Part shown: positions 16,954 through 25,179 of the stretch, piece after piece
How positions within the stretch are numbered: the first letter of the stretch is position 1
Layout of the letters: every line of letters begins with the position of its first letter
DNA from: Pelagovum sp. HNIBRBA483
GTDB lineage: Bacteria > Pseudomonadota > Alphaproteobacteria > Rhodobacterales > Rhodobacteraceae
Assembly: GCF_040931995.1 (NCBI RefSeq)
Contig: NZ_CP162412.1
Span: 372,001-436,000, forward strand
Direction: 5' to 3'
DNA: 64,000 nucleotides
The notes under the pieces: model-generated
Seen by the model: only the letters and a program-made list of their open reading frames with translations
Database searches by the model: none
Told to the model about the DNA's origin: nothing
Made by a program: the position numbers and the translations under genes

Positions 16954-18043
16954 CCAGCGCGGCGGCGGCGAGACTGGCGAGGAAGCCACCTAACGCGATG
17001 GCGACAGCAGGGCGCGGCGCGGTGGGTGTGACTGGCAGCAGCGCAGGTGCGATCTGATAGATCGGCGGTGGCGCGATCAATGCACTTTCGGCTTGGGTAA
17101 GGGCGCGTAGGCGGAGATAGGCGATGGTTTCGGACGCTTGGGTGACCTGCATGCGCAGTTGTTGCCAATGTAAGCGGGCGGTGGTTTCCGCCGCGACCTG
17201 AGTATCGATGTCAGTGATTTCGTCCGCGAGGCGCTGGGCGCGGGGGCTATCAGGCGCGAGCGTTGCGTGACTTTCGCTCAGGGCGCGGCGGCGGTCCAGC
17301 AGTGCAGGGCGGGGATCGGGGGCGAGGAGGTCGTGCGCTGTTGTGAATTGTTCTGCTGTACTCGTAGCAAGCTTGTGTGTGTCCTCGGCGGCGGCGCGGC
17401 GTTCGGCAATCCATGTGGCATGGGCTGCGGCGCGGCTATTTTGGGCTGTGGCGCTCTCGTTCAGGTGCAAGCGTGCGAGGCGATTGGCGACCTGCATGGC
17501 GCGCTGCGGGGTCGGGTCGAGGACAGAGATCTCGAGTACGCTGCTATCAGGCAACGGGCGAATGATGATTTGCTGCGCGAGGGTGGCGGCATGGCGTGCG
17601 TGAGGGCTGCGGGCGTTGCGGGCCTGAAGGAAAGGAGAGTGACCTTCGAGCCATTGTATCGCGGGTAGGGTGCGCAGGGTGTCAAGCAGCGGCGCAGGGG
17701 GCGCGGGCACTGGTGGGATGTCGTTGGCAAGGCGGACGAGCAGGGCAGGATCACGCAGGGCGGCTGCGGCGCTGTTGAGCCGTGTCACGGATGGCGACAG
17801 GCGCGGCATCACGCTGGCGACGTCGAGGGAGGCAGCAGGAGCGCTGCTTTCTGTCAGCGCGAGCCGCGTGGTGGCGGTGTAGAGCGGTTGCGCCAGAAAC
17901 AGCGACCATAACCCCGCTGCAACCGCGCCTGCCACTGCGGCGAGAAGCACCCGAAACCGCGCACGCCACAACAGCGCCCCGAGGGGCGGCACGGTGGCTT
18001 GCGGACGAAGCTCCTCTAGCAGAGTGCGGTTATGAATCGTCAT
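16865..18043 (-). CDS. Wzz-type polysaccharide chain-length determinant
   Basis: A 392-residue inner-membrane protein with a cytoplasmic N terminus, a first membrane helix near residues 32-52 (FRVLLAAVAGAVAAGLWSLF), a long, partly helical periplasmic region, and a second helix near 345-370. TRLALTESSAP after the first helix fits the Wzz beta-strand; a tyrosine-kinase domain is absent. Wzz proteins set the length of O-antigen or exopolysaccharide chains made by the Wzy pathway. The protein is notably rich in Ala, Arg and Pro. It is divergent from the sugar transferase across 62 bases, and overlaps the 3' end of the flavoprotein by 89 bases on the other strand. Confidence 0.8.
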   Translation of the reverse strand: MTIHNRTLLEELRPQATVPPLGALLWRARFRVLLAAVAGAVAAGLWSLFLAQPLYTATTRLALTESSAPAASLDVASVMPRLSPSVTRLNSAAAALRDPALLVRLANDIPPVPAPPAPLLDTLRTLPAIQWLEGHSPFLQARNARSPHARHAATLAQQIIIRPLPDSSVLEISVLDPTPQRAMQVANRLARLHLNESATAQNSRAAAHATWIAERRAAAEDTHKLATSTAEQFTTAHDLLAPDPRPALLDRRRALSESHATLAPDSPRAQRLADEITDIDTQVAAETTARLHWQQLRMQVTQASETIAYLRLRALTQAESALIAPPPIYQIAPALLPVTPTAPRPAVAIALGGFLASLAAAALAILFPPRPQRRQGADKPPKPHSAPWQDKP

Positions 18044-18052
18044 GAAGCGAGA

Positions 18053-18154
18053 ATACCGGGCGCTGTGTGGAGGCTTTCTTAACCAAACTGCGGTTGCATG
18101 GTCCCATGCAGAACAGAATGATTCAAAATGTTGATACCGGCGCTGTTTGGAGGC
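18053..18154. repeat. Imperfect 21-22-bp direct repeat around the sugar transferase start
   Basis: Copies at 18053-18074 and 18134-18154 share ATACCGG.CGCTGT.TGGAGGC, differing by one indel and one substitution. The first lies in the spacer between wzz and the sugar transferase (including a GTG that could start it), the second inside the sugar transferase coding sequence. It may be a short duplication that affects start choice, or a paired operator. Confidence 0.6.
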
Positions 18155-18780
18155 GACGGAGGGCGTTTTATGTGGCGGGTGGCAAACGGGTTTTGGACAT
18201 TGCCTTGGTGATCTGCGCGGCCCCGTTTGCACTGCCAGTGGTTGCTGTGCTGTGGGCTGCGGTGCGTTTGCAGGACGGCGGCTCCGGATTCTACAGCCAT
18301 CCGCGTGTCGGGCATGGGGGCAGGCCGTTCCGCTGTTACAAACTGCGGAGCATGACCCCAGAGGGAGGACAACCGCTCCGGCAGATGCTGGAAACTGATC
18401 CTGAACTGCGTGCTGAGTGGCGCGCACGGCAAAAATTGACTGCCGATCCGAGGATCACGCCGTTGGGCAGTTGGCTCCGCCGCACCGGCTTTGATGAACT
18501 GCCACAGCTTTGGAATGTGCTGTGCGGCGAGATGAGCCTTGTTGGTCCGCGGCCGATCACAGCGGAGGAATTGCGGCATTACGGGGTTGCCTCAGCGCGA
18601 TATCTGGCTGTGCGACCGGGTTTGACGGGCCTGTGGCAGATAACCGGCCGCAAGTCGCGAGGGGATTGGCACGCCCGCAGGCAGCTTGATTTGAACTACC
18701 TCTCCCATATGTCACTCTCGCGTGACTTTTTGATCCTCGTAAGGACGGTTTCTGCTGTTTTGCGGGCAGAGGGAGAGTAG
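18106..18780 (+). CDS. Undecaprenyl-phosphate sugar transferase (bacterial sugar transferase family)
   Basis: Initiating glycosyltransferase that moves a sugar-1-phosphate from a nucleotide sugar onto undecaprenyl phosphate at the inner membrane. The family block is complete: KRVLDIALVICAAPFALP (membrane-entering helix), RCYKLRSM, RRTGFDELPQLWNVL, GEMSLVGPRPI and RPGLTGLWQITGR. It is the short ExoY-like form without extra N-terminal membrane helices. The start at 18106 (224 residues) is an estimate; GTG at 18067 is an alternative. Its 3' end overlaps the convergent O-antigen ligase gene by 85 bases. Confidence 0.9.
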   Translation: MQNRMIQNVDTGAVWRRRRAFYVAGGKRVLDIALVICAAPFALPVVAVLWAAVRLQDGGSGFYSHPRVGHGGRPFRCYKLRSMTPEGGQPLRQMLETDPELRAEWRARQKLTADPRITPLGSWLRRTGFDELPQLWNVLCGEMSLVGPRPITAEELRHYGVASARYLAVRPGLTGLWQITGRKSRGDWHARRQLDLNYLSHMSLSRDFLILVRTVSAVLRAEGE

Positions 18781-19955
18781 CAACTGCCCAAAAGGCCAGC
18801 AGGCAGGGCGAGCCAGAGCCAGTTTGTGTAAAGGGTGCGGTAACCGCTTACCAGTCCGGCGGATAGAAGGCTGCCCAAGGCAAGCAAAATAAGCGCGCGG
18901 CAGGTTGCATCGCCGCGCAGTGCTGGATGCAGCCAGGCTTTCAGGAAGATCAACGCGCCGGTAATATGCAGTACAAGGCTGGGAAGGCCCTCTTCGAACA
19001 AGCGGGTGGCGATATGAGCGTTAATGCCTGCGGGAACTTGCCCGAAGCGCAAACCCAGTCGCTGTGCGACCTCGTAGGCATAGGGTGTGATTGTGTGATT
19101 TTGCCCCAAGCCATTGCCAAAGACGTCGCCCGAGAGGAGTGGACCAGCCGCGCCAAGCATGGTGGCAAGCCGCATTGAGGCAGAGCGCCACGCGGCGCCT
19201 GTTTCCCATCGTGGCTGAAAGAACGTTAGCCAGAAGAGCAGCGCTAAAGCCGCCACCAGAACTGACAGCGCGCAGAGACGTCGCACCCCAACACCGTGCA
19301 GCGCAGCAGCAGCAAGCAGATAGGGCGGGGCCAATAAAAGCGCTGTCGTTGATCGGCTGAGCGCAAGGGTTGCGAGGCATGTGAAACCCAGCATCCACGC
19401 CCATGCACGGGGTGACGCAAACGCGACAGCCGCCCCGACCAGAAGATGGATCGCGAGGCTGGAGACTTCTGGAAACAAAGCGAAAGCGCGGCCCATATGC
19501 GGCGGCAGACGGAAGGTCGCGTTGTTGCGGAAGTCGAGCGTTTCGGCGCCCAATTTGAATTGCGCGAGTGCGAGGATTGTCATCGCGGCCGTCGCGACGA
19601 GAAAGCCGGACAAAAAACCGCTGCGAGCATCGGCATGACCGCAGATAGCACCGAAGAGAAGAATGGCGCCCGTGCCACTGATGACGGCATGCGCAAGCGG
19701 CAAAACGGACAGGGGGCCGGTGAAAGCTGCTGAAACCAGTGCTGAAGCCATATGAAGCGCGGCCACTATGAGCAGTTGTGGTGGGCAACGTGGCAGAAGC
19801 CAGAGCGCCAATGGCCAACCGAGAATGACCCAGAGATCAAGCATTTGCGCTGGTAGTGGTGCCTGAATGATGGCCAGCGCCGGAAACCAAAGGCCGATCC
19901 CTGCGCCGAAGGCCCAGATGGTCAGTAGCCTGCTTTGGAGCGCGTTAGGCGGCAT
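18696..19955 (-). CDS. O-antigen ligase/polymerase-like membrane protein
   Basis: A 419-residue polytopic protein with about ten hydrophobic segments and one large polar loop near residues 245-310 (GNGLGQNHTITPYAYEVAQRL), the layout of Wzy polymerases and WaaL ligases. The loop includes NAHIATRLFEEGLPS, similar to the H-x-x-x-x-x-x-E/G region in such proteins. It ends a same-strand gene series (sulfotransferase, GT2, sulfotransferase, GT4, this gene), overlapping the GT4 gene by 11 bases. Which of ligase or polymerase it is cannot be told from the sequence. Confidence 0.78.
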   Translation of the reverse strand: MPPNALQSRLLTIWAFGAGIGLWFPALAIIQAPLPAQMLDLWVILGWPLALWLLPRCPPQLLIVAALHMASALVSAAFTGPLSVLPLAHAVISGTGAILLFGAICGHADARSGFLSGFLVATAAMTILALAQFKLGAETLDFRNNATFRLPPHMGRAFALFPEVSSLAIHLLVGAAVAFASPRAWAWMLGFTCLATLALSRSTTALLLAPPYLLAAAALHGVGVRRLCALSVLVAALALLFWLTFFQPRWETGAAWRSASMRLATMLGAAGPLLSGDVFGNGLGQNHTITPYAYEVAQRLGLRFGQVPAGINAHIATRLFEEGLPSLVLHITGALIFLKAWLHPALRGDATCRALILLALGSLLSAGLVSGYRTLYTNWLWLALPAGLLGSCYSPSARKTAETVLTRIKKSRESDIWER

Positions 19956-21021
19956 GACGGCTCGTGAAAAGTGATGTGATGACTGCGTGTGCCTGCCTCT
20001 CGAAATCGCGCGCCTGAACGAAGGCTGTTCCTGATTGCAGTTCCGCGCGCAACCTCGCGCGGACCTCCGGGCCTGCGGCCTCTAACGCGAGGATTTTTGC
20101 GGCTGCTTCGTGTGGTGTTGTGGCGTGGAGCATCGCATGAGGGACGAGCTCCGTTACGCCACCCGATGGGGCGACGATTGGTAAAATGCCGGCGGCAATC
20201 ATCTCACCAACGCTGATGCCGAAATGCTCCGGCGCAGTCGGGTGATAGCCGTAGCGTGTGCGTGCGAGAAGCATCGCGCGGGCTGCAAAAGTGGCATTTG
20301 GGTAGAGCGACAGGCCAACTTTGTTGCGGTGTCGCTTTATGAAGCGCGAAGCGAAGCGGCTTTGGGCGCGGCCAATGAGCGCGAGCTGCGCTGGATACCC
20401 ACCGGCGCGGAGGGTAGTGAGCAATGCGATGCTTTTTTCGGGCGCTTTTTCTGCCGAGATGCGGCCGATGGAGAGGATGGAGCAGGCCGTGCGCTCCGTT
20501 GTAGGGGTGCCGAGTGGACTGGTATCCAGAGGCGGGTAGAGGACGGTTGTGGCGCCGGCGATCTGCTGGGCTGTCCATTCGCTGTTGGCGATGCGGGCGG
20601 GTGTTTGGCCGATGGCTCCCGCTCCTGCAATGTGATGGCAGAGGCGCGTGTAGCCCCGTCGGATGGTGTGTGTGGGCTTTCGCAACGCGCGCAGGTGGGA
20701 GGGGTGGCAGGAAAACAGCCACGGCGCGTGGTGGATTGTGGTTGTCGGGGTTTGCAGTGGCGGCCCGTCGCCATAGGCAAGGATGACATGGTTATAGGCG
20801 GGCGCGATGGCGCGCGCCTGGCGGCAGACCAGAGCCCAGGCCAGCAGGGCGGGCAGAGGCGAGGGGCGTGCGGCCGGGTCTTGCGGCAGGCCTTTTGACA
20901 GGCCGTGAACATCTAGGTGATGCACTTCGTGGCCGGCCGCCATCAATGCATCTGTCAGGCGCGCGGTGTAGAGTTCGGCGCCGCCAGCCTGCCGGTGGTC
21001 TCGTTCAGCGATGAGGATCAT
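19945..21021 (-). CDS. GT4-type glycosyltransferase
   Basis: A 358-residue GT-B glycosyltransferase. The start at 21021 gives MILIAERDHRQAGGAELYTARL, with the GGAE loop that binds the acceptor-side phosphate in GT4 enzymes; the C-terminal domain has LSIGRISAEKAPEKSI, and the nucleotide-sugar motif EHFGISVGEMIAAGILPIV (E-x7-E). Donor and acceptor are unknown. Its start overlaps the stop of the upstream sulfotransferase by 4 bases and its end overlaps the polymerase gene by 11 bases, so it is part of the polysaccharide operon. Confidence 0.88.
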   Translation of the reverse strand: MILIAERDHRQAGGAELYTARLTDALMAAGHEVHHLDVHGLSKGLPQDPAARPSPLPALLAWALVCRQARAIAPAYNHVILAYGDGPPLQTPTTTIHHAPWLFSCHPSHLRALRKPTHTIRRGYTRLCHHIAGAGAIGQTPARIANSEWTAQQIAGATTVLYPPLDTSPLGTPTTERTACSILSIGRISAEKAPEKSIALLTTLRAGGYPAQLALIGRAQSRFASRFIKRHRNKVGLSLYPNATFAARAMLLARTRYGYHPTAPEHFGISVGEMIAAGILPIVAPSGGVTELVPHAMLHATTPHEAAAKILALEAAGPEVRARLRAELQSGTAFVQARDFERQAHAVITSLFTSRHAA

Positions 21022-21887
21022 GCGCCTTCCAGCAGTTGCGTGAGCATGGCGTGTTCCTGGGGTGAAATGGCGGGCGTTGCATTGCGGAACCAGAGCGGGC
21101 GCAGCGCGGCTTTCGCGGCAGGAGGTAGGGCGTGGCGTAAGGGGGCGTGCCATCCGGCGCGATGAAGAAGATGCGCGAGCGGCGGGCAACGGGGCAAGGC
21201 GCTGGCGTTGCGGGCAATACGGGAACGGTCGAACCCCTGCGGTGCAATGCCGAGAAAACGGGCGATGCAGAGCAGGGTGCTGCCTGGCGCAGTGATCAAG
21301 GTGTCAAATTGGATGTGCAAACAGCGCTCGGGCGGAAAAACGGCGCGGAGGCGCGCCAGAGCTGCGGTCTGCTGCGACGGGCGGAGCAGGTAACGCAGGA
21401 TCGGCGGGCCGGAGTGCGCGCGTTCAGTGGCAATTTCGGATGTGAGGCTGGCGCGGGTGCGGCCTGTGCGGCGAGCCAGACCGTAATGCGAAATGGCCCG
21501 CGCAACGGGATCGCGGGTGAGCGTGATAATACGGGCATCGGGGCAGGTTCGGGCGATTTCGGCGGCGGCGCTGGTGCTGGCAAGGTAGCTGGTCGAGGCA
21601 TCGAGCCGCCAGCGGGTGTTCGCAATAGGGTCATAGAGGCTGGCGTAATCCGCAATGGTCGACAGAAGCGCGAAGTTGCCGCGTGCGCGCGGAGAAAGGG
21701 GATTGGTGACATCAAGCAGGCGTTGGAGCTGCGGGTCATCGGGAGGTGGGAAGTCTTCCCGTGCGAAGTAATTGGGCTCCTTGATTGGTGGGAGCGCGAT
21801 GTCAGGGTGGCTCGATAGCCAAGCGGAAAGCTGGGTTGAGCCACTGCGCGGGGCAGCGAAGAGGAACAGGTTGGGTAAAGTGTTCAT
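21018..21887 (-). CDS. PAPS-dependent sulfotransferase
   Basis: A 289-residue sulfotransferase starting MNTLPNLFLFAAPRSGSTQLS: APRSGST is the 5'-phosphosulfate loop that binds PAPS. RIITLTRDPVARAISHY is the 3'-phosphate motif (R-D-P-V-x-R-x-x-S). KEPNYFAREDFP is typical of the family acting on carbohydrates. It sits between GT2 and GT4 genes with 4-base overlaps on both sides, which strongly suggests sulfation of the polysaccharide made here. No PAPS synthesis genes (cysD/N/C) are present; the CysQ-like phosphatase at 10237-11013 could dispose of PAP. Confidence 0.9.
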   Translation of the reverse strand: MNTLPNLFLFAAPRSGSTQLSAWLSSHPDIALPPIKEPNYFAREDFPPPDDPQLQRLLDVTNPLSPRARGNFALLSTIADYASLYDPIANTRWRLDASTSYLASTSAAAEIARTCPDARIITLTRDPVARAISHYGLARRTGRTRASLTSEIATERAHSGPPILRYLLRPSQQTAALARLRAVFPPERCLHIQFDTLITAPGSTLLCIARFLGIAPQGFDRSRIARNASALPRCPPLAHLLHRAGWHAPLRHALPPAAKAALRPLWFRNATPAISPQEHAMLTQLLEGA

Positions 21888-22870
21888 GCGGCTTGTTCCT
21901 GTGCGTGTGGGGCAGGAACCGCTTCGGTCTTGGCGCGAGGTGGCGAGCCGAGGCGCCCGATAGCAAAGCCGCCGTAAGCGGCAAGGGAAACCGCAAGGAC
22001 GTAGGGAAAAAGCGCGGGGCGGGAGCGGGCGGCGTGCAGGGCCAGTAGGGCGGTGATGCCGAGCGCGAACAGCGGAACGATCCACCAAAAGGTGCTGATG
22101 GTAATAAGAGACGTAATCACAATGGCGCGCAGGGCCATAGGCAGGGGGCGGCGCAGGTGCCGACCATAGCCGTTACGGTGGTATTGGCGGAAAAGAGCGG
22201 CGAGGCTGGCGCGCGGGAGGTAGGTGACGGGATGGCTTGTTTGCAGATGGATACGCCCGCCAGCGGCGCGGAGGCGCTGATCATAATCGAGATCTTCGGC
22301 TGCGGGGAGCCTTGCGTCGTAGCCGCCGAGAGCGCGGAAGGTGCTGAGGCGGAATGCGGCATGGTGGCCATGTGCCGCGAAACCGGCGCGGGCATTGGCG
22401 CGTCGGTAGACGGCACCGCGATGACCGAGCGGATGGTTCAGGAAGAGCGCGGCGGCCGTTTGCCATGAGGTTTTCGCATACTGGGGATTGACCAAGCGGA
22501 GTGAGACGACGCTATCAGCGGCGGCTTCCGTCAGCAGGCGGGCGACGGTGCTGACGTAGCCGCGTGGGTAGTGGGAATGTGCGTCGATCCGGACAAGTGT
22601 GGAAGCGCCATTGCGGTCGGCCCATTCGGCTGCAAGATTAATGGCGTGGGCCTGCGTGATACCATGATTATCAATCAAAATCAGACGGTTGGACGCCGCC
22701 GCATGGCTGCGGATTATATCGCGGCTGGAATCGCTGCTGCCACCGTCGAGCATCAGGATCGGCCAGTCCCCCTCCGCCAGTAGGGAGGTGATCAACTGGG
22801 GGAGGGAAGCGGCCTCGTTGAGTACGGGAACCGCGACGACGATGCCGTAGTTTGACCGAGGCGCACACAT
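21884..22870 (-). CDS. GT2-type glycosyltransferase (ExoA-like)
   Basis: A 328-residue GT-A enzyme: VAVPVLNEAASLPQLI (N-terminal nucleotide-binding strand and loop), LMLDGGSSDSSRDII, and LVRIDAHSHYPRGYV with the DxH/DxD-type metal site, then GYDARLPAAEDLDYDQRLRAAG with the ED acid. Two C-terminal membrane helices (about 255-310) anchor it. Closest layout is ExoA, which adds a beta-1,3-linked glucose in succinoglycan synthesis. Its coding sequence overlaps the downstream sulfotransferase by 4 bases and abuts the upstream sulfotransferase through a TAATG junction. Confidence 0.9.
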   Translation of the reverse strand: MCAPRSNYGIVVAVPVLNEAASLPQLITSLLAEGDWPILMLDGGSSDSSRDIIRSHAAASNRLILIDNHGITQAHAINLAAEWADRNGASTLVRIDAHSHYPRGYVSTVARLLTEAAADSVVSLRLVNPQYAKTSWQTAAALFLNHPLGHRGAVYRRANARAGFAAHGHHAAFRLSTFRALGGYDARLPAAEDLDYDQRLRAAGGRIHLQTSHPVTYLPRASLAALFRQYHRNGYGRHLRRPLPMALRAIVITSLITISTFWWIVPLFALGITALLALHAARSRPALFPYVLAVSLAAYGGFAIGRLGSPPRAKTEAVPAPHAQEQAA

Positions 22871-23526
22871 TATGCGACTGCCGCGTGGAGCGCCGGATAG
22901 CCGAAGCGCTGCATCTCATCATGGTATCTTTCGGCCACGAGGGCGGAAAGCTCGGCTGTGTAGAGCGCCTGCCAACGCACACGCGGGCGCGCATTAAGGC
23001 GTGGTACATCCGTGATCCGGATGCCGTAATCGGTACCTAGCCGAGGAAGGACGTTTGCAAGTTCTTCGGTGCGATAGACTTCATCCACAAAGTCGGCGCA
23101 CCACTCAGACAGGCGCCAAGTTCCGTATTGGCGCCATTTCTGATGGCGCGCTCCGCCACCACCGCGACCGGCGGGTTTGGTTGCCTTTATCCAACGGGCA
23201 AAATCAGGTGGGCCGATTCCAATCCCCTGACGGAGCCGCCAGACGGGATCGACGTCTGCGATCATGCGATAGAGTGAAACCAAGCGGGCATAAGGGTTTC
23301 GAACGAAGGTGATGCGCCTGTATGACCAGAAGTCCAGCCCCCTTTCCCGAAAGGCAACATGGCATTCGCGGGGGGTCATGTGCGGGTAAAACGGTGTTTG
23401 CGGCGTGGCATTGCGAAAGGGGACGATCGGTTCGTCCGCCCACGGCTCGAAAACGGCGCGGACCGTTTCGGACCCAGTGCGGGGGTTGGAAAAGAGGATC
23501 AGGGAATGGCGGTGCGAAATGATCAT
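22870..23526 (-). CDS. Second sulfotransferase (sulfotransfer family 2-like)
   Basis: A 218-residue protein: ILFSNPRTGSETVRAVFEP contains a PAPS-loop-like PRTGS stretch, and RRITFVRNPYARLVSLYRMI is the 3'-phosphate-binding motif (R-N-P-x-x-R-x-x-S). The form is that of the membrane/Golgi carbohydrate sulfotransferase type found in bacteria. It is the first gene of the minus-strand polysaccharide series. A low-complexity GRGGGGA stretch near residue 120 may be a loop. Substrate is unknown; position suggests the same polymer as the other sulfotransferase. Confidence 0.85.
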   Translation of the reverse strand: MIISHRHSLILFSNPRTGSETVRAVFEPWADEPIVPFRNATPQTPFYPHMTPRECHVAFRERGLDFWSYRRITFVRNPYARLVSLYRMIADVDPVWRLRQGIGIGPPDFARWIKATKPAGRGGGGARHQKWRQYGTWRLSEWCADFVDEVYRTEELANVLPRLGTDYGIRITDVPRLNARPRVRWQALYTAELSALVAERYHDEMQRFGYPALHAAVA

Positions 23527-23569
23527 GACAAAACGCTAGATCGAAATGGTTAATAGCCCGTGCGCAGCG

Positions 23570-25051
23570 TTAGAAATCAAAGATAAAATCATCGACATCC
23601 AATTGGGCGACTTGCAGGGTATCGCCCGCAGCTTCGAGGCGAATGCGCTCGTCGCCCGCGGTGATCAGGACGCCATAGAGCTTTTGCTGAAAATCAAGGG
23701 ACTCGATTCCCGATATATGTGACATGCCGCTGAGGTCGATGCGGTCCTCGCCAACTGTGAAGTCGGTGATCCTGTCGAGGCGTCTGTCATCTATGAATAC
23801 AAAGGTATCGGCACCTGCGCCGCCGGTTAGGATGTCGCTCCCCCGCCCGTCGATCAGCCTGTCATCGCCGCCAAGACCTTGCAGGAGGTCATTGCCGTCT
23901 TTGCCGTGAATCAGGTCACGCCCATGATGGCCGCGCAGGGTTTCGCCGGTGCGGGTGCCGAGGTGGGTCTGGCCGAGGTTGGTGAAATCGAGGTCAAAAC
24001 GGGTAAAGCCGGTTTCGGATCCTGCGGCGACGAGCGTCACGGTGCTGCCCGAGGTGGTAGCGGCAATACTGTTGATGTTTCCAAGCGTCGTCTGAACGCT
24101 GTCGGCGATTGACTCGATGTGGCTCAGAATGCCGCCTGGTTGGATTTCGAACAGGCTCAGGCCATCATCTGCACCTCCGGCGATGAGGAAGCTGCGACCG
24201 GCGACTGAGAAGCTTTCGACTGCTGTTACCCCATCGAACCGAGTGTCTCGGGTGTCGAGATAGGTGGCGACGGGGAACAGACCGCCCCATTTGTTGATTC
24301 GCAGTACCGAGAGTGACCCAGAACCCGCGGCACCGAGAATGAGGTAGGATTTACCATCGACCTCGGCAGTTGTGAGCGCGCTGGGGGCATGAACGGGCAG
24401 GCCTTCGTCCACACCGAGCGAGTCGCGGGTGCGCATGTTACCCCATTTACCCATCCAGAAGCTGGTAACGCCGTGATCCCCAGCGGAGGCGGTAAAGAGG
24501 AAGGTGCGGCCAGAAATCTCGGTGGTGGCGAAGTCGGCCACATCGCGGAGATAGCTGTTGGTTGTATCGGCGCGGTGGATGTGGGTCTTGAGCGTGTCGT
24601 CGGCAGTCCATTCCTGAACTGTCGCGCCGGACTTGCCCCAACTGCGGGTGACGAAAAAGCTGTGGCCGTCGACGGTGTAGGCGCAGGTGGATTGCACCAT
24701 ACCGGGTGCCTCTGCCGGCGTGTGGCGGGTGCCGAGGGTGCCGTCGCTCGGCAAGTTATAGAGCGCCATTGCGTCGTCAAATCGGCCCGAGGGCACGAGC
24801 AGGCGTTCGCCAGATGGGCTGGTGAGGAGATCAAGGTCGCTCAGGCCCCATGTGCCGCGTTCGGGCCCGCCGGTCATCTGATCGACAAGGGCGGTATAGG
24901 TTGCCGCCAAGGTGAAGCTGGAAATCGTGCCGTCGATTTGCGAACCGACGAAGAGAACTGGCAGCATGCCGCTATCGTCGATCACCAGCGTTGTTATCCC
25001 GTCCAGATGGGGAAGGGTTGAGATAGTCTCGATATCTTGGAAATAGCCCAT
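23570..25051 (-). CDS. RTX (haemolysin-type Ca-binding) protein with propeller-like N-terminal region
   Basis: A 493-residue secreted protein. Residues ~1-360 carry seven or so repeats of hydrophobic strand pairs with recurring GxSFLI/GKSYLILGAAG-type motifs (for example GRTFLFTASAG, GKSYLILGAAG, GRSFLIAGGAD), which suggests a beta-propeller. The C-terminal end has RTX nonapeptide repeats (GRDLIHGKDGNDLLQGLGG, GRGSDILTGGAGADTFVF) that bind calcium, then the type I secretion tail DFTVGEDRIDLSG. No signal peptide is present, fitting type I secretion. The start is ATG 25051 behind GGGGGC. No type I transporter is nearby. It lies directly upstream of the polysaccharide genes, same strand. Confidence 0.85.
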   Translation of the reverse strand: MGYFQDIETISTLPHLDGITTLVIDDSGMLPVLFVGSQIDGTISSFTLAATYTALVDQMTGGPERGTWGLSDLDLLTSPSGERLLVPSGRFDDAMALYNLPSDGTLGTRHTPAEAPGMVQSTCAYTVDGHSFFVTRSWGKSGATVQEWTADDTLKTHIHRADTTNSYLRDVADFATTEISGRTFLFTASAGDHGVTSFWMGKWGNMRTRDSLGVDEGLPVHAPSALTTAEVDGKSYLILGAAGSGSLSVLRINKWGGLFPVATYLDTRDTRFDGVTAVESFSVAGRSFLIAGGADDGLSLFEIQPGGILSHIESIADSVQTTLGNINSIAATTSGSTVTLVAAGSETGFTRFDLDFTNLGQTHLGTRTGETLRGHHGRDLIHGKDGNDLLQGLGGDDRLIDGRGSDILTGGAGADTFVFIDDRRLDRITDFTVGEDRIDLSGMSHISGIESLDFQQKLYGVLITAGDERIRLEAAGDTLQVAQLDVDDFIFDF

Positions 25052-25179
25052 CTTTGCCCCCAAAGCGCTGCCAGTTCCGGCGAAGTGCTTTCAGGGTGTG
25101 GAGACGATGCGGAGCTGGCGCGACGAGATTGCGTCAGTAGCGGGGAGACTGCCGCGATTTTTAGGAAATCTGTTGGTGT

